From NCBI GenBank assembly GCA_922989275.2, contig OV277867.1, positions 8,060,001-8,124,000 on the forward strand: a stretch of DNA of 64,000 nt. The letters run 5' to 3'. Under the pieces are notes generated by a model. The model searched no databases. It saw nothing but the letters and a program-made list of their open reading frames with translations, and was not told where the DNA came from. Positions 1 through 9,536 of the stretch are shown here, piece after piece; within the stretch, counting starts at the first letter, position 1, and every line of letters starts with the position of its first letter. Origin of the DNA: Gari tellinella (lineage: Eukaryota > Mollusca > Bivalvia > Cardiida > Psammobiidae). Both the position numbers and the translations under genes were made by a program.

Positions 1-730
1 AAGCTAAAAGTTTTTGAAGTTTGTGTAGTTATTTAAAATGTATCTTCCCTCCTTTTTTTGAAATCATTTTCTATTCATTTAAGTTTCTGAAAGTCATATT
101 GTGAAATATATATGATGTGTTGCTTACTAATTATACTTTATTTAACTTCATATAGTTACTAGCAACAAGTTAAGATTTATAATCAGAATTTTTTCTAGAG
201 AAAGCTTTGAATTCATGCTCTCATGGACGTCCGAAAAAGGTAGATTACTTTTTAGGCTTAAAAAGTAAGAGATAGCGTGTAAAAGACTTATTCAACGTTC
301 ATGTACATGTATAGCCTGTGAACCATTTTCTTAACTAGCGTTTAATTGTAAAATCAGTGCATTGGTAAGTTAATCTAACACACTGGAAGATGGGGACCCT
401 TATTGTGATCTGGCATTTCTCGTCATGGTTTGGAATGGATCGTCAATTGACTAAAATGACCAATCGCTGTACCAATGTTGGTTCAATCTCATTAGGGGTC
501 CTCAACTATAATTGCTTAAGAGAAAACGCTTTTTACAGACGTTCATAAAATGCGTGCTTCCCCCCAATAAATATTTTATGAGCAAAGGTTTTACATTTCA
601 GACATTTGATGTTGGAAATTCCGTCTCTTTTAATTTTGAAAAAAGACACCCGATTAACCTTCCCGTCTCGTAGTGACGTAGTTTCAAGGAAATTCGAACA
701 GTCTTCAAAGATGTTTATGGAATGGACAAC
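1..730. other. No gene seen
   Basis: AT-rich single-copy-looking sequence. Short open frames are present on both strands near 533-860 but have no start context, splice signals or recognisable domains, and overlap the family-E element that follows. Confidence 0.5.
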
Positions 731-915
731 AATGAGTCCAGGGCTCCAGATAAGGGGGAGTAAACTGAATAAATCCAACATTTTCTCATTCATTTCAGCA
801 CCAAATCCTATGTGTTACTACTCATTAGAATCGTCTCGAAGAGACGATTCTATTGAGTAGTGACAAAATAGGGTTTAATGCACAGATAAGGATTGTTTTG
901 GAATACCCCCCTTAT
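731..915. mobile_element. Family-E foldback MITE (CAGGGCTCCAG terminus)
   Basis: Starts with CAGGGCTCCAGATAAGGGGG and ends in CCCCCTTATC before the TGGAGCC end is lost. The centre is a palindrome around 812-857 with arms ACTCATTAGAATCGTCTC and its complement. CAGGG termini suggest a hAT-like non-autonomous element; this is an inference from the ends only. Relatives lie at 15384, 16236, 28449, 38116, 40029 and 50538. Confidence 0.7.
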
Positions 916-1375
916 CATGTGTGGATGACTGGTGGAAGGGGTGTGTGTGTTTGTGGGTGGGGGTAGAATACACCCGCCGCCCGAACTGAGTGGTAAGACT
1001 CTACCAAAAACCATGCATACATGTACCGGCGCTATATAGCCATATGACTTTGTTGAAGTTTTGTAAAACCCAACCACCAATCCATCCAAACACGGAAGGA
1101 GAATTGATATTTGCAAATGCCTGTGAAATCCCATGTGCCAGTGATAACGTTTATTTTGAACTTTGCGGACATTTCGTCTGCTTCAAATTTGTCGTCTGCA
1201 TTGTTATATTACGGATTCATTGTTTATGTTTTTTGTCAACATAATAAACATTTTACTATTTCAACACTAAATAGCTATTGTGGGATAGTAGGTTCCCTTG
1301 TGGGTCTGTTAATTAACAAAATATGAACCAGTTCATTCGGAAGTGTGGGTATTTTGATAAATGCTGGTCTAAATT
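916..1375. other. GT/GGGTGG-rich tract, otherwise featureless
   Basis: A short GTGTGTGTGT and GGGTGGGGG run occupies about 930-965. The rest shows no gene, RNA or known repeat that I can support. Confidence 0.45.
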
Positions 1376-1499
1376 AGCAAACAGTGTAGACCCTAGTCAG
1401 AGGGTTCACATACATGTAGGAGCCCTCTGATCGGGTCTTCATTGTTTGTAAATGTTATAAGTATAGTTTACACATGTCCATGGTGTAGTATTGAAAGAG
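1376..1499. mobile_element. Family-D TTAA element, partial
   Basis: The hairpin CAAACAGTGTAGACCC ... GGGTCTTCATTGTTTG encloses GAGGG/CCCTC arms. The right end is AAAGAG followed by TTAA at 1500-1503, as in the complete copy at 3772-4024. The left end is missing. Confidence 0.6.
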
Positions 1500-1632
1500 T
1501 TAATTTGAGTGTCAAAAACTAGAACGTAGATCAAAAACAGAGCAATCCGGATTACTTGTTCACAGAAGTCAATTAAAACGCGACGAGGTCGTTACGAGTA
1601 AAATACATCACCCTTTCAAGATAAACATATTA

Positions 1633-1878
1633 CAGTGGAGAATCTGTTATTCTTTCCCGTTTAAACGCAAACGTTCGCAAACGCAAAACACTAAAACGTA
1701 GAAAAGTACACTTTTTTGACAATTCTGATAATTCATATTTATCTTGGTGGCAAACAGTTTGGAGCCTGATCAGACACCGGGTAACCCGGCGTCTGATCTG
1801 GCTCCAAACTGTTTGCACTGCAAATAATAGTTTTAGCGTAAACGCGTTTATTGGGAAAGAATAACAGATTATCCACTG
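1633..1878 (+). mobile_element. Family-A MITE, full length (Tc1/mariner-like ends)
   Basis: The 246-bp copy runs from CAGTGGAGAATCTGTTATTC to GATTATCCACTG, flanked by TA on both sides. TA targets plus CAGT termini fit Tc1/mariner-type non-autonomous elements (family knowledge; no transposase is present). In order: terminal repeat, a GCAAACG-rich subterminal block, a central 66-bp hairpin (about 1750-1816), a TTTTAGCGTAAACGCG block and the other terminal repeat. Confidence 0.9.
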
Positions 1879-2083
1879 TACAAATGTATGGTTGTCTGAA
1901 CGCATTTCCCCGGAGCTTTTAATATCTAAAATTACTCATTTGATATTACGTAACATCCATAGGGAACTTTAGTTTCGTATTCTAAATTGAGCTGATAGAT
2001 ATTTCTGCTAGAACCTTCAATCAAGTTCATCATCATGCCATTCATGTCTAAACTGTTTGTACAGACGTGAACTAGCTGCTCTA

Positions 2084-2325
2084 TTAATCCCTTCACTGCC
2101 ATGACGTCATCAATCTTAAACAATTGTCGTCTGCTTTTATGTCGTAAATTCAAATTGTAGGTATATGTATCATAGTACATGTATGTTGACTTGAGAAATT
2201 TTGAAATGAGTGTCAAACAGTTTGGATCCTGATGAGATGCCGCATAACGCGGCTTATGATCAGGATCGAAGCTGTTTGCAAACAAGTTAGCCATTGTACT
2301 CAGGGTAATGATGTAAAGGGGTTTA
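2084..2325 (-). mobile_element. Family-B TTAA element (piggyBac-like ends)
   Basis: TTAA (2084-2087) is followed by TCCCTTCACTGCCATGACG; the right end is GTAAAGGGGTTTA with a decayed TTAA. Inside are the ATTGTCGTCTGCTTTTAT block typical of the family and a CAAACAGTTTGGATCCTGAT hairpin at about 2216-2282. TTAA plus CCC termini match piggyBac-type elements; this is inferred, since no transposase is visible. Confidence 0.75.
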
Positions 2326-2344
2326 CAAAAATATTCTACGAAGT

Positions 2345-2445
2345 AATGCCATTATGAATGTGAGCGCTACGCGGCGTGTGATCATGATCCAAACTGTTTG
2401 CAAATGGTCATTGCACTCGAAATAAGGTTGTGAAGGGGTAAATTA
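2345..2445 (-). mobile_element. Family-B fragment
   Basis: Only the right half remains: half of a hairpin (GCGGCGTGTGATCATGATCC then AAACTGTTTGC), a GCACTCGAAATAAGG stretch and GTGAAGGGGTAAA. It sits just beyond the full copy at 2084-2325. Confidence 0.55.
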
Positions 2446-2452
2446 GTATTCG

Positions 2453-2524
2453 AGGGCTTGGTGCAAAAGTATTGTAACTCCCTCACAATTGTGAGGGAGT
2501 TACAATAGTTTTGCACCAAACCCT
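2453..2524. repeat. Near-perfect 72-bp palindrome (S)
   Basis: Arms read out from the centre at about 2488/2489 (CCTCACAATTGTGAGG) to GGTGCAAAA on the left and TTTTGCACC on the right, with one or two mismatches. It is not part of a recognised TIR element. Such a structure can extrude as a cruciform. Confidence 0.8.
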
Positions 2525-2699
2525 AGTATTGGAGCTCGCTCTTCTCCATATTACCATGGTGCTTTATCTGCGATAGCTATCAGTCGATCAAAAGCCTTAT
2601 TTAGACAGCTTATGACGTCATATATCTGAAAGTGATTTAATTGAAAACGGACAGCTGATTGTACAGCTTGTTTTTGAACGATACAGATAGTTTATTTAA

Positions 2700-2874
2700 G
2701 AAATATAAATTCATACCAGTGTTTTATCGTGGCAATACAACACGGGTAGGAGTTGGTTGAGATGCGTAGTAATTAAACCACGAGGCCGAAGGCCGAGTGA
2801 TTTAATTACCAGTATCTCAACAACTACCCGTGATTTATTTCACGATAAAACACTGGTATTAATTTATTATTTCG
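2700..2874. repeat. Long foldback palindrome (T)
   Basis: Arms begin AAATTCATACCAGTGTTTTA on the left and are mirrored by CACTGGTATTAATTTATT on the right. Inner arms include CACGGGTAG and CTACCCGTG. The apex is CGAGGCCGAAGGCCGAG. Total length is about 175 bp with small asymmetries near 2735-2745 and 2832-2838. It has the build of a foldback transposon without a coding part. Confidence 0.75.
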
Positions 2875-3158
2875 ATTCTAACACATAGTTTAACCACAAT
2901 CTGCACCGAAGCAACGGCGTCACGTTAAGACGTTACAGCGCATGAGTGGTTTTGTTTGAGAATGTCCCTTCTTTGTTTATATAGGGGCGTGCGCGATGTG
3001 TGCACCCCATTGACAGTGAGATTTGTAAATATGTTGTTTTAAGACAAATCTTAAATATGTGATCGACTTTACCAAAACTGTCCATTTTCCTTTAAACCTT
3101 TATACTCTGCATGCGAAATGTTGATATTTATTGCAAACAGTTTGTGACCAGAGGAGTA

Positions 3159-3535
3159 CAGAGACATGGACGTTCTTCTTTCCCAATAAGCGTGTTTCAG
3201 GGCTGCCATAATTTGAAAATAAATCCTAAGATTTCAAATTTTCAATTTTTCAGACGCAATTTTACTTATTGTACCTTTACCCCATAGTCTGTTTCTAGTT
3301 TTGTTGGCACGTGGCTGCTGAAAGCAGACTGGAAGTAAAGCAGAATGCGCCTTAAGGCGCATTCTGCTTTGCTTTCAGCCTGCTTTAAGCTACCATGTAC
3401 TAGAAAAAAATCCAAAGATTTAGGAAAAATCGGGAGAAATGGCTGCCCTGGTGTTTACGCTAAAACTATAAGTTCCAATGCAAATAGTTTGGAGCCACTT
3501 GTCCACCATATGCACATGTGGCTTAAACTGTTTAC
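3159..3535 (-). mobile_element. Family-A MITE split by a family-R insertion
   Basis: The left part (3159-3197) has the CCCAATAAGCGTGTTT block. The sequence resumes at 3451 with GTGTTTACGCTAAAACTA, so element R landed inside it. A hairpin arm CAAATAGTTTGGAGCCAC follows; the far end is lost after about 3535. Confidence 0.65.
3198..3450. mobile_element. Family-R element (CAGGGCTGCCAT ends), carries hairpin 2
   Basis: Termini CAGGGCTGCCATAATTTG and GAGAAATGGCTGCCCTG are inverted, with ATCCTAAGATTT/AAATCCAAAGATTT subterminal matches. The host A sequence GTGTTT occurs at both borders (3192-3197 and 3451-3456), a direct duplication of at least 6 bp. The centre (about 3318-3388) is the AAAGCAGAATGCGCC hairpin otherwise found in TTAA family C and in the 25.6-kb satellite. 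CAGGG ends suggest a hAT relative. Confidence 0.75.
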
Positions 3536-3771
3536 ATGTGCATTAATCTTTATTTATATACATATAGAATATATAAAAATATCGTCGGCCAAACAGTTAC
3601 ATAGTGTACCTATTTTTGAATAATCAGGTAACTCATATGTATGCAGTAAACCACTCATATGCAATCCACTACCCTAAATCAGTCTGATACATGTACGACA
3701 GCAGTAATAGTTATAAATTAACTGTGTTTTCTTTCAAAAGAAAGCATTATACTATTCTTTTCATACCTTAA

Positions 3772-4024
3772 CTCTTTGAACCCTAGCCCCGCATATAGGC
3801 GTGCTTTTCAAACAGTGTACATGTGAATAGTACACTTGTCCTATGCAAACAGTAAAGACCCTGATCAGAGGGCTCCTTTGGACTCCGAAAGGAGCCCTCT
3901 GATCAGGGGCTTCACTGTTTGTCACAATGCCAAACATTCACAAAAACAACCCTTAAAAGTCAGAAATGGACTAGACTAAAATGGAAACTGGAATTGTCCA
4001 TTTAAAGTTTCAGGGAGGAAAGAG
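3772..4024. mobile_element. Family-D TTAA element, full length
   Basis: TTAA (3768-3771) and TTAA (4025-4028) flank CTCTTTGAACCC ... GAGGAAAGAG. The hairpin (about 3844-3913) has arms CAAACAGTAAAGACCC and GGGGCTTCACTGTTTG enclosing GATCAGAGGGCTCC. The right half holds GTCAGAAATGGACTAGAC, which is also seen at about 33400. Confidence 0.8.
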
Positions 4025-4146
4025 TTAACCTTAAGCGAAGAATGTGTAATGCAATCGTATTGTCATTGTCAGTATAATAAGCATCTATTTAACCCTTTCA
4101 CGAAAGGTTCGCGTTTCAAAACCTTTACCTATTCCTCATATCAGCA

Positions 4147-4300
4147 CATAGACCAGCGCTTATAAAGAGTTTGAATTGAGTCTGAGTTCGTTCTCAATCA
4201 TTTGATTGGTCAGATTTGAGCCTGGGCTCAAATCTGATCAATCACATGCTTGAAAACGATGTCAGACTCAACGCAAACGCTTTATAAGCGCTAGGCATGG
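4147..4300. repeat. Family-O foldback palindrome, complete
   Basis: About 150 bp reading as one palindrome: AGCGCTTATAAAG ... CTTTATAAGCGCT at the outside, GTTTGAATTGAGTCTGAG next, and GATTTGAGCC/GGGCTCAAATC at the apex. Three diverged copies lie at 32480, 33501 and 34888. Confidence 0.8.
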
Positions 4301-4415
4301 ACTTACTTCTCCCGGAAACTTCAAATTGACAATTCAAGGCTCCAGTAAAAAATAATCCTTTTTAAACTATTCAGGGCTTTTTTGTAAAACGTATATAGCA
4401 AAATTACAAACAATA

Positions 4416-4634
4416 CAGTGGAGAATCTGTTATTCTTTCCCGTTTAAACGCAAACGTACGCAAACGCAAAACACTAAAACGTAGAAAAGAACAACTTTAG
4501 GACAATTCTGATATTTCATGTTTATCTTGGTGGCAAACAGTTTGGAGTCTGATCTGGCTCCAAACTGTTTGCACTGCAAATAATAGTTTTAGCGTAAACG
4601 CATTTATTGGGAAAGAATAACACATTCTCCACTG
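4416..4634 (+). mobile_element. Family-A MITE with shortened hairpin
   Basis: Both ends are intact (CAGTGGAGAATCTG ... CACATTCTCCACTG). The hairpin is reduced to AAACAGTTTGGAGTC joined to GATCTGGCTCCAAACTG, so about 27 bp of apex including GACGCCGGG is gone. The rest of the element is well preserved, which points to deletion at the palindrome. Confidence 0.9.
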
Positions 4635-4638
4635 TACA

Positions 4639-4700
4639 AGCCCTGATGAGTCGGCTCATTTAGAAACTCTCTGATCGGAGTCTACACTGTTAGACAAATA
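4639..4700. mobile_element. Family-D hairpin remnant
   Basis: AAGCCCTGATGAGTCGGCTC ... CTCTGATCGGAGTCTACACTG resembles the D hairpin without its ends. Confidence 0.35.
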
Positions 4701-4773
4701 TTTATTTTATTCTTTTGCGTACATGAGAAAATTGTGATTTTCAACGGCACAGCTTTACTTTCACTCTTCTTAA

Positions 4774-5398
4774 CCCCTTCACTGCCATGACGTCATCAAA
4801 TTAAAACAATTGTCGTCTGCTTTTATATATCAAATTAAAATTTAAGGTATTTTGACTGACGAAAAATTGAAATGAGTGTCAAGCAGTTTAGATTGCAGAG
4901 TTGAAGTTAGATTGGAGAGGACTCACAATTTTACTTTGTGGTAAATACGCTATTCCTACCCATTTACGCGTTAATCTATGGGTAAGAAACGCACAGTGAA
5001 CAGTTAACGAACGGTTAACGCCTAACGATTTTAACGCGTTTAAACGCGTTAATAAACGATTATACCAATGCAGTCTCAGCTAAGGGGTCTGTCAGCTAAG
5101 TGATGACACTTTCCTCCGGGCTCTTTTAAACGCGTAAAGAAACGCGTAAAGAAATGTCTAGGAAACGCGTTTAACGAAACGGATAATAAACGCGTAAGAA
5201 ACGCTTAAGAGTCGCGTAAAGTGGGTAGGAATAGCGTATTTACCACTGGCTTTGCCTGTTGTCCAACCCCTTTCTTCTGAATAAAATATTGTTTAAACTA
5301 AACAGTTAAGATTCTGATCAGACGCCGCGTTACGCGGCGTCTGATCAGAATCCAAACTGTTTGCAAAAACATTGATTCGGGGTAAGGCAGCGAAGGGG
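4774..5398 (-). mobile_element. Family-B TTAA element with internal insertion
   Basis: TTAA (4770-4773) precedes CCCCTTCACTGCCATGACG; the right end is GGCAGCGAAGGGG then TTAA (5399-5402). The hairpin left arm breaks at about 4894 (GCAGTTTAGATT) and restarts at about 5303 (ACAGTTAAGATTCTGATC), so about 400 bp including element G is inserted. An imperfect ~11-bp duplication (CAGTTTAGATT/CAGTTAAGATT) marks the borders. The right TTAA is shared with element X. Confidence 0.75.
4936..5248. mobile_element. Family-G MITE (GTGGTAAATACGC ends)
   Basis: Ends GTGGTAAATACGCTATTCC and GGAATAGCGTATTTACCACTG are inverted. The interior is built from AACGCGT/TTAACG runs. A shorter copy with intact TA/CAGT borders is at 36969-37114. 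The left border here has decayed. Confidence 0.75.
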
Positions 5399-5402
5399 TT
5401 AA

Positions 5403-5873
5403 GGTGTCGGCCTGGTCTAATTTCGCCCTATATAATCTATAGTAAAATGCCTAACTTTCAGAGCCAACAGCTCCCTCCAAAACATTTTCTAGGCTATAAA
5501 AGACATACCCTTCAATTCTATAGACATTTCCCTGTTAATTGAGGCCAGTATACCTATAACATCGCCGGCTACATTTTTTGCTATCAATGATTTGCTAACG
5601 TCACTGTCAAAATAAAGGTAAACAACTTTCACCTGCATCCCATTCACTGTGTTTCCATATGCATCCGCCTGGAGAAAAAGTCCTAAAATGAGATGCCTAA
5701 AACAATGCCATTTAGGTGGAAATGACCACAAAGAGCCAGTTTTCATCAAGAAAACCATTCAAACTCACCCACAGGCAAAACTAAACAGTGCAAATCCTTG
5801 AAATTGTATTTTTCAAGGTACTACTTGCAAGACCTACAACGACCCGAAAGTGATTCCTGACCAGGCCGACACC
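5403..5873 (-). mobile_element. Family-X TTAA element carrying a candidate exon
   Basis: Perfect 15-bp inverted ends (GGTGTCGGCCTGGTC and complement) are each bordered by TTAA (5399-5402, 5874-5877). At 471 bp it is far too small to be autonomous. Its minus strand carries an 89-codon open frame and an exon-like segment with splice-site consensus. TTAA borders suggest piggyBac-type movement, though the CCC start usual for that group is missing. Confidence 0.75.
5509..5668 (-). pseudogene. Candidate captured exon inside element X
   Basis: On the minus strand a pyrimidine-rich tract ends in TTTTTCTCCAG, followed by 160 bp of open frame and then AAGG/GTATGT, a good donor. The frame is open through the flanks too (5489-5758). 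The peptide begins ADAYGNTVNGMQVKVVYLYF and ends MSIELK; I do not recognise a family. Exon phases would be 0 at the start and 1 at the end. It could be a transduced host exon or chance. A protein search of these 53 residues and the finding of a multi-exon host parent would settle it. Confidence 0.4.
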
Positions 5874-5938
5874 TTAAGCCATCAATACATGTAAGTGTTC
5901 CTGTATACTGATTCTGGTGCCAACGGTGGCAGGGTTAA

Positions 5939-6375
5939 CCCTATACAGTGGAGAAAACATTATTCTTTTCCAATAAACGCGTTTACGCTAAAACTATTAT
6001 TTGCAGTGCAAACAGTTTGGAGCCAGATCAGACGCCGGGTAACCCGGAGTCTGATCAGGATCCAAACTGTTTGCCACCAAGATAAACATGAATTTTCAGA
6101 ATTGTCCAAAAATTGCACTTTTCTACGTTTTAGTGCTTTGCGTTTGCGTACGTTTGCGTTTAAACGGGAAAGAATAACGTTTTTTGACCACTGTAACTGT
6201 CAATGCTGTTAAAAGTCGCCTTTGTAAAACAATTTGGATCCTGACTGACCAGATGCCGCATTATGCGGCGTCTGATTAGGGCCCAAACTGTTTGACACTC
6301 GTTTCGAAAGTTCGTTAGTCATACTGCCATAAATCTATCTTTGAAACTGCTGACGACAATATAGCGGTGAAAGGG
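5939..6375 (+). mobile_element. Family-B TTAA element interrupted by an A copy
   Basis: TTAA (5935-5938) is followed by CCCTA and then the A copy at 5946-6193. B resumes with ACTGTCAATGCTGTTAAAAG, its hairpin (about 6226-6293; arm AACAATTTGGATCC) and GGTGAAAGGG then TTAA (6376-6379). A is therefore the younger insertion. Confidence 0.75.
5946..6193 (-). mobile_element. Family-A MITE nested in B
   Basis: CAGTGGAGAAAACATTATTC ... TTTTTTGACCACTG between TA dinucleotides. The hairpin at about 6007-6073 has arms AACAGTTTGGAGCC and GGATCCAAACTG. Confidence 0.85.
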
Positions 6376-6657
6376 TTAAAACCTCACGACAAATTTTCCT
6401 GCGAGAGGGGTTAATTGCTTTGGTAGACGGTGCGCTGAGACTTTTGAGCTGAGTTGACAGCTTGAGGCTGACTTTTCACACCCTTGCTTGCAATTAGATA
6501 CACTACTACCACAAGGGGCCAGTATTGTAATAAATATATCCCACATACATCTCCTAACCAATCTCAATTATTCACGAGTTTTCTAGTGGAACATAGCAAA
6601 TAAAACCACACAGTAAATGATAAGAAACGTATAGCCAGTATTGCATCTACATGTATA

Positions 6658-6903
6658 CAGTGGAGAATGTGTTATTCTTTCCCAATAAACACGTTTACGC
6701 TAAAACTATTATTTGCAGTGCAAACAGTTTGGAGCCAGATCACACGCCGGGTAACCCGGCGTCTGATCAGGCTCCAAACTGTTTGCCACCAAGATAAACA
6801 TGAATTATCAGAATTGTCCAAAAGCTGTACTTTTCTACGTTTTAGTGCTTTGCGTTTGCGTACGTTTGCGTTTAAACGGGAAAGAATAACAGATTCTCCA
6901 CTG
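6658..6903 (-). mobile_element. Family-A MITE, full length
   Basis: 246 bp between TA sites. The hairpin carries the private variant GATCACACGCC where most copies have GATCAGACGCC. The same variant occurs in the copy at 7330, suggesting the two are close relatives. Confidence 0.9.
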
Positions 6904-6905
6904 TA

Positions 6906-7046
6906 CATGTTTTTGTTTTAGTTTTTGGCTTTCTTACGTTGAACGTTATTCAATGTGTATTGTTAGAATTTTATATGTGAACGTATTTGTGTATGGGCCG
7001 GTGGCCATATGACGCAATAAACTGTGAAACTGTGAAACTGTGAAAA
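6906..7046 (+). mobile_element. LINE-like 3' tail
   Basis: GGCCATATGACGCAATAAAC is followed by a short repeat of AACTGTGA units. An AATAAA-type signal leading into a short tandem tail is typical of CR1/RTE-type 3' ends. No coding part is present. Confidence 0.45.
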
Positions 7047-7057
7047 CAATGCAATGA

Positions 7058-7295
7058 CCTGGGACCGTCTTATAAAACGTCGTACGACACAATCGGTCGT
7101 AAGTCAAAACTTTAAAATACATCTTATTTCTGATTTTTCCATCTAATCCTGTCTTGTGACATCTCTTTGGAATCGTCTTTTACAGACGATCCCAAAGAAA
7201 TACCACAAGACAGGATTAGATTCAGAATTATAATTGTAATAATTGAGAATCTTAGAATCTGACTAACGACATTATTTTTAGTAAGACAGGCCCCT
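7058..7295. mobile_element. Foldback element with GGGNCNGTCTTA ends (M-like)
   Basis: Left GGGACCGTCTTATAAAACGT and right GTAAGACAGGCCCC are inverted, as are AAACGTCGT and ACGACATTAT just inside. The centre (7139-7222) is a palindrome with arms TCTAATCCTGTCTTGTG and CACAAGACAGGATTAGA and apex GGAATCGTC/GACGATCCC. The termini resemble family M (CAGGGGCCCGTTTTAC). Confidence 0.6.
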
Positions 7296-7329
7296 ACATT
7301 ATAAGTGATAAAACATGTACTCGTACATA

Positions 7330-7561
7330 CAGTGGAGAATCTGTTATTCTTTCCCAATAAACGCGTTTACGCTAAAACTATTATTTGCAGTGCAAATAGT
7401 TTGGAGCCAGATCACACGCCGGGTAACCCGGCGTCTGATCAGGCTCCAAACTGTTTGCCACCAAGATAAATATGAATTATCAGAATTGTCAAAAAGTTGT
7501 ATTTTTCTACGTTTTAGTGTTTTGCGTTTGCGTACGTTTGCGTTTAACAGATTCTCCACTG
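7330..7561 (-). mobile_element. Family-A MITE with a 14-bp internal loss
   Basis: Ends CAGTGGAGAATCTG and AGATTCTCCACTG between TA sites. Near the right end GCGTTTAACAG replaces the usual GCGTTTAAACGGGAAAGAAT. Shares the GATCACACGCC variant with the copy at 6658. Confidence 0.88.
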
Positions 7562-7726
7562 TAACTACATGCTCGTGAGTGTTCTTAGCCGCCATCTTGG
7601 GCAAGGTACCAGCTCAAGGTCATAAAGACTGTAGGTACATACGGGTTAGTATCAAATAATATACATAGATATTTACTGTACAGGCCGACAAAGACTTGTA
7701 CGAGTGTATATGTATGTTTACTTTAA

Positions 7727-8208
7727 CCCTTTACCCCATAAATAGGCCTTTTTACGCAATTACTTTATTCCTTGACTGAAGAAAATAGATCTTACTTATA
7801 CAGTTATGAAAACAGTGGAGAATGTGTTATTCTTTCCCAATAAACGCGTTTACGCTAAAACTATTATTAGCAGTGCAAACAGTTTGGAGCCAGATCAGAC
7901 GCCGGGTAACCCGGCGTCTGATCAGGCTCCAAACTATTTGCCACCAAGATAAACAAGAATTATCAGAATTTTCAAAAAATTGTACTTTTCTACGTTTTAG
8001 TGTTTTGCGTTTGCGTTTAAACGGGAAAGAATAACAGATTATCCACTGTATGTATCATAAGAAATGATTTATGTATTCTAGAAGACAGTAGGTTAAATCA
8101 GGTTGAAAGTAAAGCAGAATGTGCATTAAGGCACATTCTGCTTTACTTTCAACCTGCTTTAAGTGGTCATCTATCTTCAATAAGCTTGTGAGGCTATGAG
8201 GTAATGGG
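7727..8208. mobile_element. Family-C TTAA element with a nested A copy
   Basis: TTAA (7723-7726) precedes CCCTTTACCCCATAAATAGG; the right end is ATGAGGTAATGGG then TTAA (8209-8212). A copy of family A sits at 7813-8048. The hairpin (about 8098-8162) has arms CAGGTTGAAAGTAAAGCAG and complement, with a compensated core GAATGTGC/GCACATTC. Confidence 0.8.
7813..8048 (-). mobile_element. Family-A MITE nested in C
   Basis: CAGTGGAGAATGTG ... CAGATTATCCACTG. The TA is intact on the right only. The right subterminal block lacks one GCGTACGTTT unit. Confidence 0.88.
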
Positions 8209-8421
8209 TTAAAACTATTCCAAGCATCGGCCTGAGAATAGTGACCATTTGAATACTGACAATGCTCCAAAATATTTGATTCTCAAATGTTTGACTCTGA
8301 AATCAATGTTTGTATAGTAAAATACACCTAATTTAAAGTTTAGGCCAAAAAAGTAGCTGGAACTCTTGAAGCAGACGATAGAATCATGACATGAGTTGGA
8401 ATAATATTATACACACTATGT

Positions 8422-8661
8422 ATAGTGAAGAGGGTGCTGTTCTTTCCATTTTAAACGCAAACAGTACACAAACTCATATCAATAAATTGTAGAATATTTT
8501 GAAATTCATCACGAACACTTTTAATCTATGTTGAAAACAGTTTGAAGCCCTATCAGAAGCCGGGTTACCCGGCTTCTGATCTGGTTCCAAATTGTTGGAA
8601 ATAAAAATAACAGTTTTGGCGTAAACGCGTTTATTGGGAAATAATAACGTTTTCTCCACTG
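8422..8661 (+). mobile_element. Family-A MITE, decayed left end
   Basis: The right end ACGTTTTCTCCACTG with TA is intact; the left is AGTGAAGAGGGTGCTG. The hairpin core is GAAGCCGGGTTACCCGGCTTC, a paired change from GACGCC/GGCGTC. Confidence 0.7.
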
Positions 8662-8704
8662 TAATTGTCGCCTGCAAATGTTGTGGTCTGTAACAATTAT
8701 CAAA

Positions 8705-8970
8705 GTTGGCTAAAACGCTTTTTCTTTCAGAAAATATCGTCAGCCATGATGTCATCTGTATAAACAATTATCGTCTGCTTTTTATTCTCAAAATTAGTGT
8801 TAGATAAAACACAGAATTATACATTGTATAATTCCGTGGATAAAAGGACTTCAGTAATATCGTTAGTGAGTGTCAGAGAGTGGCCCTGATCTGATATCGC
8901 AACATGTGGCATCCGATCAGGATCACAACAGTTTGAAAATAACCTTTGTACTCGAGCAGGGAATGGGTAA
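8705..8970 (-). mobile_element. Family-B element, diverged
   Basis: CAGCCATGATGTCATCTGTA and ATTATCGTCTGC match the family-B left region. A weak hairpin (CCTGATCTGATATCGC) and GCAGGGAATGGGTAAA follow. No clean TTAA remains. Confidence 0.5.
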
Positions 8971-9039
8971 ATGTTTTAATCTTTCTAATGAAAACGGAAT
9001 AATTAAACGGTCAAACACACATTGCTCTACATACCCGGT

Positions 9040-9122
9040 CAAAGTAATCAATATATCCTCATGTATTAATGTAATTCATGAACTGAGTGTAATAAAAGAA
9101 TTTGAATTTGAATTTGATTGAA
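9040..9122 (+). mobile_element. LINE/SINE 3' end with GAATTT tail
   Basis: CATGAACTGAGTGTAATAAA then repeated AATTTG units. The same 3' sequence ends at 13748-13802 with a GAAATT tail, so this is a dispersed retroelement terminus rather than chance. Confidence 0.55.
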
Positions 9123-9173
9123 TTCCTACACTGTATTTACAATGTACATCGAGTGGAATTGCAATGACAAATA

Positions 9174-9536
9174 CAGCGCTCCCTCTTTACAACGACAACC
9201 AAATGGGAGACACTGATTGTGTGCGTTGTACGGAGGGAGTCGTTATAGGGAGGGGAAATTGGTTTACATCTACAAACAGCTTGAATCCAGATCAGACGCC
9301 GCGTTACGCGGCGTCTGATCTGGATTCAAGCTGTTTGTCACTCATCATTCAGTATTTTTCTATCAAAATGTCGAATATGTAATTTTGAATAAAAAAAACG
9401 GGAGACGACAACTTTAAGCAGACGATACTACAGCAGTAAAAGCGTTAGACATAATTGTCTTGATAGGGAACTGTGGCAATGGTCGTTGTATGGAGGGAAT
9501 CATTGTTGGGAGGGCCGTTGTAGAGAGGGAGCGCTG
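9174..9536. mobile_element. Family-N TA element carrying hairpin 1 variant
   Basis: CAGCGCTCCCTCTTTACAAC and GTTGTAGAGAGGGAGCGCTG are inverted and flanked by TA (9172-9173, 9537-9538). A near-perfect hairpin at about 9273-9340 has arms AAACAGCTTGAATCCAGATC and complement; three positions differ from family B and all three are compensated on the other arm. B-type flanks (GTCACTCATC, GCAGACGATA) accompany it. A second copy is at 28305. Confidence 0.75.

Noticed and set aside
533..1326. Overlapping frames on both strands
   Set aside because: Composition follows an E element and GT-rich tract; no coding signature or splice sites.
1630..1905. Recurring 60-118 codon frames with QTVWSQIRRRVTRRLIRLQTV or WWQTVWSLIRRRVTRRL
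   Set aside because: They are translations of family-A elements, open on both strands across the palindrome and present wherever a copy lies. Frames follow the MITE and not a gene, and they differ in start and end from copy to copy.
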